NCBI GenBank assembly: GCA_021840785.1 | Contig: JAKBXD010000084.1 | Span: 1 to 8,160 of the forward strand | Direction: 5' to 3' | DNA: 8,160 nt | Source of the DNA: Pseudomonadota bacterium | GTDB lineage: Bacteria; Pseudomonadota; Gammaproteobacteria; Acidithiobacillales; Acidithiobacillaceae | Shown here: positions 5,474 to 8,160 of the stretch, one piece after another | Layout of the letters: every line of letters starts with the position of its first letter | Numbering within the stretch: the stretch's first letter is position 1 | The notes under the pieces: generated by a model | What the model was told of the DNA's origin: nothing | Database searches by the model: none | Seen by the model: only the letters and a program-made list of their open reading frames with translations | Position numbers and translations under genes: made by a program

Positions 5474-8074
5474 ATGGCGAATCGCGCCGCGCAAGCCTCC
5501 CGAACGCCCATACCCCATACAGCCTTGCGCGAGGGTCAGGGCTCGCTGCAAGCCGCCTTTTCTCCACGGCAGAGCAGCAGCACCTTGCTCCGCCAGCACT
5601 GTCGCCTGGTGGACAGCACCTTGTGCACGCTCTGGCAGGCACCATCGGGCACAGACATGCCAACCGCTGAACAACTCACCCTGGTGGCCGTAGGCGGGTA
5701 CGGGCGTGGTGCGCTTTTCCCCGGTTCTGATATCGACCTTTTGATCCTGACCCCCAGCGTCCTGACCGCGATACAAAAGAACTTCATCGAAGGCTTCCTG
5801 ACCAGCCTCTGGGATCTGCAAATGCAGGTGGGACACAGTGTCCGCAGCGTGGACGAGTGCTTACAGGAGGCACGTCAGGATCTGGGTGTCGCTACCACCT
5901 TACTGGAATCCCGCTATCTCGTGGGATCACGTCCCTTGCTGCAAGACCTGATTCGCGCCTTGCAGGATACCCCCCCATGGCCCCCACCGTTGTTTTTCTC
6001 CGCCAAACTGGCGGAACAGGAAAATCGCCACGCCCGGTGCAGTGATACCGCCTTTCATCTCGAACCCAACATCAAGGAAGGTCCCGGCGCACTGCGCGAT
6101 ATCCATCACCTGCAATGGCTCGCAGCCAGTGCTTTTGGGGAGGGCAGCCTACGTCGTCTGCGCGATGAGGGCATCATTACCGGTGAGGAATACCGCCAAC
6201 TCCTACGCGCCCAGGCCCTGCTCTCCCGCCTGCGGATCGCCCTGCACTATGCCACTGGACGCCACGAAGACCGTCTGCGCCTCGACCTGCAGGTGCCGCT
6301 GGCGCGGCAATTGGGCTACACTGACCGCCCCGGGCACAGCGCCGTCGAACAATTAATGCAAAAGCTCTACCGCGCCTTCGCCGACATCCTGCGCGTCTCT
6401 GCCATTGCGCAGGAAAATATCGCACAGCAACTGGCCACCCGCGAGGCGGCACCAGTGGACACCGACCAGCGCATCGCCCTGCCCCTGCCCACGCTGCGCC
6501 GCGATGATCCGCAATTGCTCCAACACATTCTGAGCCTGTTCCGTAGCCTGGCGGAGGACTGCCGGCGGCGCACCCTCGATGCCCAGACCCAGCGCCAGCT
6601 TTACGGGTTACGGAGCGCTATTCACCCGCGTGACCTGGATCGCGATCCCATTGCGCGGAGGGAATTTCTCGCCATTCTCACCCAACCAGAGGGCGCCTAT
6701 CGCAGCCTTAAAATGATGCAGCAATGTGGCATTCTGGCGCGAATACTCCCCGCTTTCGGACAGATTACCGGACGCATCCAGCACGACCTCTTCCACGTTT
6801 ATACCGTTGATCAGCATACCCTCTTTCTGCTCCGCAACCTTGGTCAGATATGGACCGGCGAGACAGCACAGATGCCCCTTGCCAACGCCGCCCGGGAACA
6901 GGTCGAAAAACCGGAGTTGCTGGTGCTGGCCGGCCTCTTTCACGATATCGGCAAAGGCCGCGGTGGTGATCACTCCAAAATCGGGGCGCAGGAAGCCCGA
7001 CGTTTTGCCCGGCGTTTACAGTTGTCGCCCTGCGATACGGAACTGATCGTCTGGCTGGTGGAACAACACCTGCAAATGTCCGGCGTCTCCCAGCGACGTG
7101 ACCTCGAAGATCCGCAGGTCATCCGCGATTTTGCCCATCTGGTCCAGGATGAACGGCATCTTGCCTATCTTCTGCTCCTCACCGTCGCCGATATGCGAGC
7201 CACCAATCCGGATCTCTGGAATGACTGGAAGGGGTTACTGCTCGGCACGCTGTACCGGGCGACGGCCAGCGAACTCCAGCGGGAAGATCGCCAGACACGG
7301 GATCTTCCGCAAATCGTCGCCGACAAACAGCGCGCTGTTTTAGAGGGCATCGCCAGTATGGGCCAGTTGCGGACACGCGCCCTCTGGCAACATCTTTCCG
7401 GTCCTTATTTCCTGCGTTACAGCGAGGACGAACTGCTCTGGCATTGCCGGGAAATACTGGCGCACAAGGGCCACAAAACCCTCGTCGCCGTACGGCCCCA
7501 TGCGCCCGACGGCAGTGAAATTCTGATTTACGGTTCGGACCGGCCGGGGCTTTTTCAGCAAATTACCGGCGCGCTGGATCGGCAGTCCCTCAACATTATC
7601 GACGCTCGGATCGATACCAGCGAAGACGGGCGTGCTATCGATACCTTTCTGGTCATCGACAACAGCCACGCCTTCGCCCACAGCGATCAGGCCCACGTTG
7701 ACCTCGCTGCCGAGCTGCGCGCGGTCATCGATGGCGAGACCGCCAGCAAACCCCGCTTTGGATTACGTCATCGCGACCCACGTCATCGTTTTTTTGCCCA
7801 TATTCCCGCCGAGATCCGGGTAGACAACCGCGTCCTACCTCGCTATACCCTGCTGGAGGTGCGTGCCGCTGATCATCTGGGTCTGCTCTATCAGGTGGGT
7901 GAGGCACTACGCACCCTACAACTCAATATCCACGGTGCCAAAGTCTCCACTTTTGGTGAACGGGTAGAAGATACCTTTTTCATCCTCAACGAGCGTGGGC
8001 GCAAACTGACGGACGCACAGGCCAAAGCGCTGACCCAAACCTTGGGCGACCTCCTGAATGGTAAGGCCGCGTAG
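5474..8074 (+). CDS. glnD: PII uridylyltransferase / uridylyl-removing enzyme
   Basis: GlnD senses glutamine. It uridylylates the PII proteins GlnB/GlnK when glutamine is low and removes UMP when it is high, controlling glutamine synthetase adenylylation and NtrB/NtrC signalling. The 866-residue protein (E. coli 890) has the full domain order: a nucleotidyltransferase domain with GGYGRG at 74-79 and G84-S85-D86-x-D88; a helical linker with LHYATGRHEDRL; an HD hydrolase domain with His441/His448 (FHVYTVDQH), His490-Asp491 (LFHDIGKGRGGDHS) and VEQHLQMSG; then two ACT domains, from about 682 (EILIYGSDRPGLF) and from about 791 (YTLLEVRAADHLGLL), which bind glutamine in the family. The ATG at 5474 is three bases past the end of the map stop and lacks a clear Shine-Dalgarno, suggesting coupling to map. 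An in-frame methionine codon at 5360 lies deep inside map and is unlikely. No catalytic residue is missing, so both activities should be intact. No PII gene is in the window. Confidence 0.97.
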   Translation: MANRAAQASRTPIPHTALREGQGSLQAAFSPRQSSSTLLRQHCRLVDSTLCTLWQAPSGTDMPTAEQLTLVAVGGYGRGALFPGSDIDLLILTPSVLTAIQKNFIEGFLTSLWDLQMQVGHSVRSVDECLQEARQDLGVATTLLESRYLVGSRPLLQDLIRALQDTPPWPPPLFFSAKLAEQENRHARCSDTAFHLEPNIKEGPGALRDIHHLQWLAASAFGEGSLRRLRDEGIITGEEYRQLLRAQALLSRLRIALHYATGRHEDRLRLDLQVPLARQLGYTDRPGHSAVEQLMQKLYRAFADILRVSAIAQENIAQQLATREAAPVDTDQRIALPLPTLRRDDPQLLQHILSLFRSLAEDCRRRTLDAQTQRQLYGLRSAIHPRDLDRDPIARREFLAILTQPEGAYRSLKMMQQCGILARILPAFGQITGRIQHDLFHVYTVDQHTLFLLRNLGQIWTGETAQMPLANAAREQVEKPELLVLAGLFHDIGKGRGGDHSKIGAQEARRFARRLQLSPCDTELIVWLVEQHLQMSGVSQRRDLEDPQVIRDFAHLVQDERHLAYLLLLTVADMRATNPDLWNDWKGLLLGTLYRATASELQREDRQTRDLPQIVADKQRAVLEGIASMGQLRTRALWQHLSGPYFLRYSEDELLWHCREILAHKGHKTLVAVRPHAPDGSEILIYGSDRPGLFQQITGALDRQSLNIIDARIDTSEDGRAIDTFLVIDNSHAFAHSDQAHVDLAAELRAVIDGETASKPRFGLRHRDPRHRFFAHIPAEIRVDNRVLPRYTLLEVRAADHLGLLYQVGEALRTLQLNIHGAKVSTFGERVEDTFFILNERGRKLTDAQAKALTQTLGDLLNGKAA

Positions 8075-8160
8075 ACGATGCAGGTTGGTCAGGTACACTC
8101 TCATTTTCAGCACAGTCGCCCTTTCTTCAGACAGGCTCAAAATCATGTGGTCATTCCTTC

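Noticed and set aside
7916..8146. 76-residue minus-strand frame overlapping the end of glnD
   Set aside because: About two thirds of it is antisense to the second ACT domain of GlnD; no recognisable domain, though a weak ribosome-binding site-like GAAGGA lies upstream.

Overview
This window is a compact block of bacterial housekeeping genes, high in G+C, with two gene groups that diverge from about position 3010. The RecA fragment, the thiL-pgpA-cinA-recA order and the overall protein similarity point to a gamma- or Acidithiobacillia-type proteobacterium. The RecA N-terminus looks most like Acidithiobacillus (A. ferrooxidans-like). That genus call is from memory and unverified; 'proteobacterium' is much safer.

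Minus strand (2981 down to 1): thiL (thiamine-monophosphate kinase), pgpA (phosphatidylglycerophosphatase A), a CinA/PncC-type nicotinamide-nucleotide amidase, and the first 142 codons of recA, which runs off the left edge. ThiL overlaps PgpA by a few bases, PgpA overlaps CinA by about four, and recA follows after a 201-base spacer. The first three genes look like one translationally coupled operon. The spacer holds a plausible sigma70-type promoter for recA, and I see no E. coli-type LexA box in it.

Plus strand (3043 to 8074): gluQ (glutamyl-Q tRNA(Asp) synthetase), sfsA (sugar fermentation stimulation protein A), map (type I methionine aminopeptidase) and glnD (PII uridylyltransferase / uridylyl-removing enzyme). 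Spacers are 26, 18 and 2 bases, so these are probably one transcript. The products serve tRNA modification, N-terminal methionine removal and nitrogen-status signalling; they share no single pathway. The last 86 bases after glnD show no gene I can identify.

I found no mobile element, CRISPR array, RNA gene, phage feature or convincing intrinsic terminator, and no sign of a new defence or biosynthetic system. The most unusual item is the CinA-family protein. It keeps the C-terminal PncC amidase domain, but instead of the usual N-terminal MoCF-like domain of full-length CinA it has a region of about 140 residues that I do not recognise. Smaller points are the recA leader, a palindrome in front of sfsA with no visible ribosome-binding site, and the near-contact of map and glnD.
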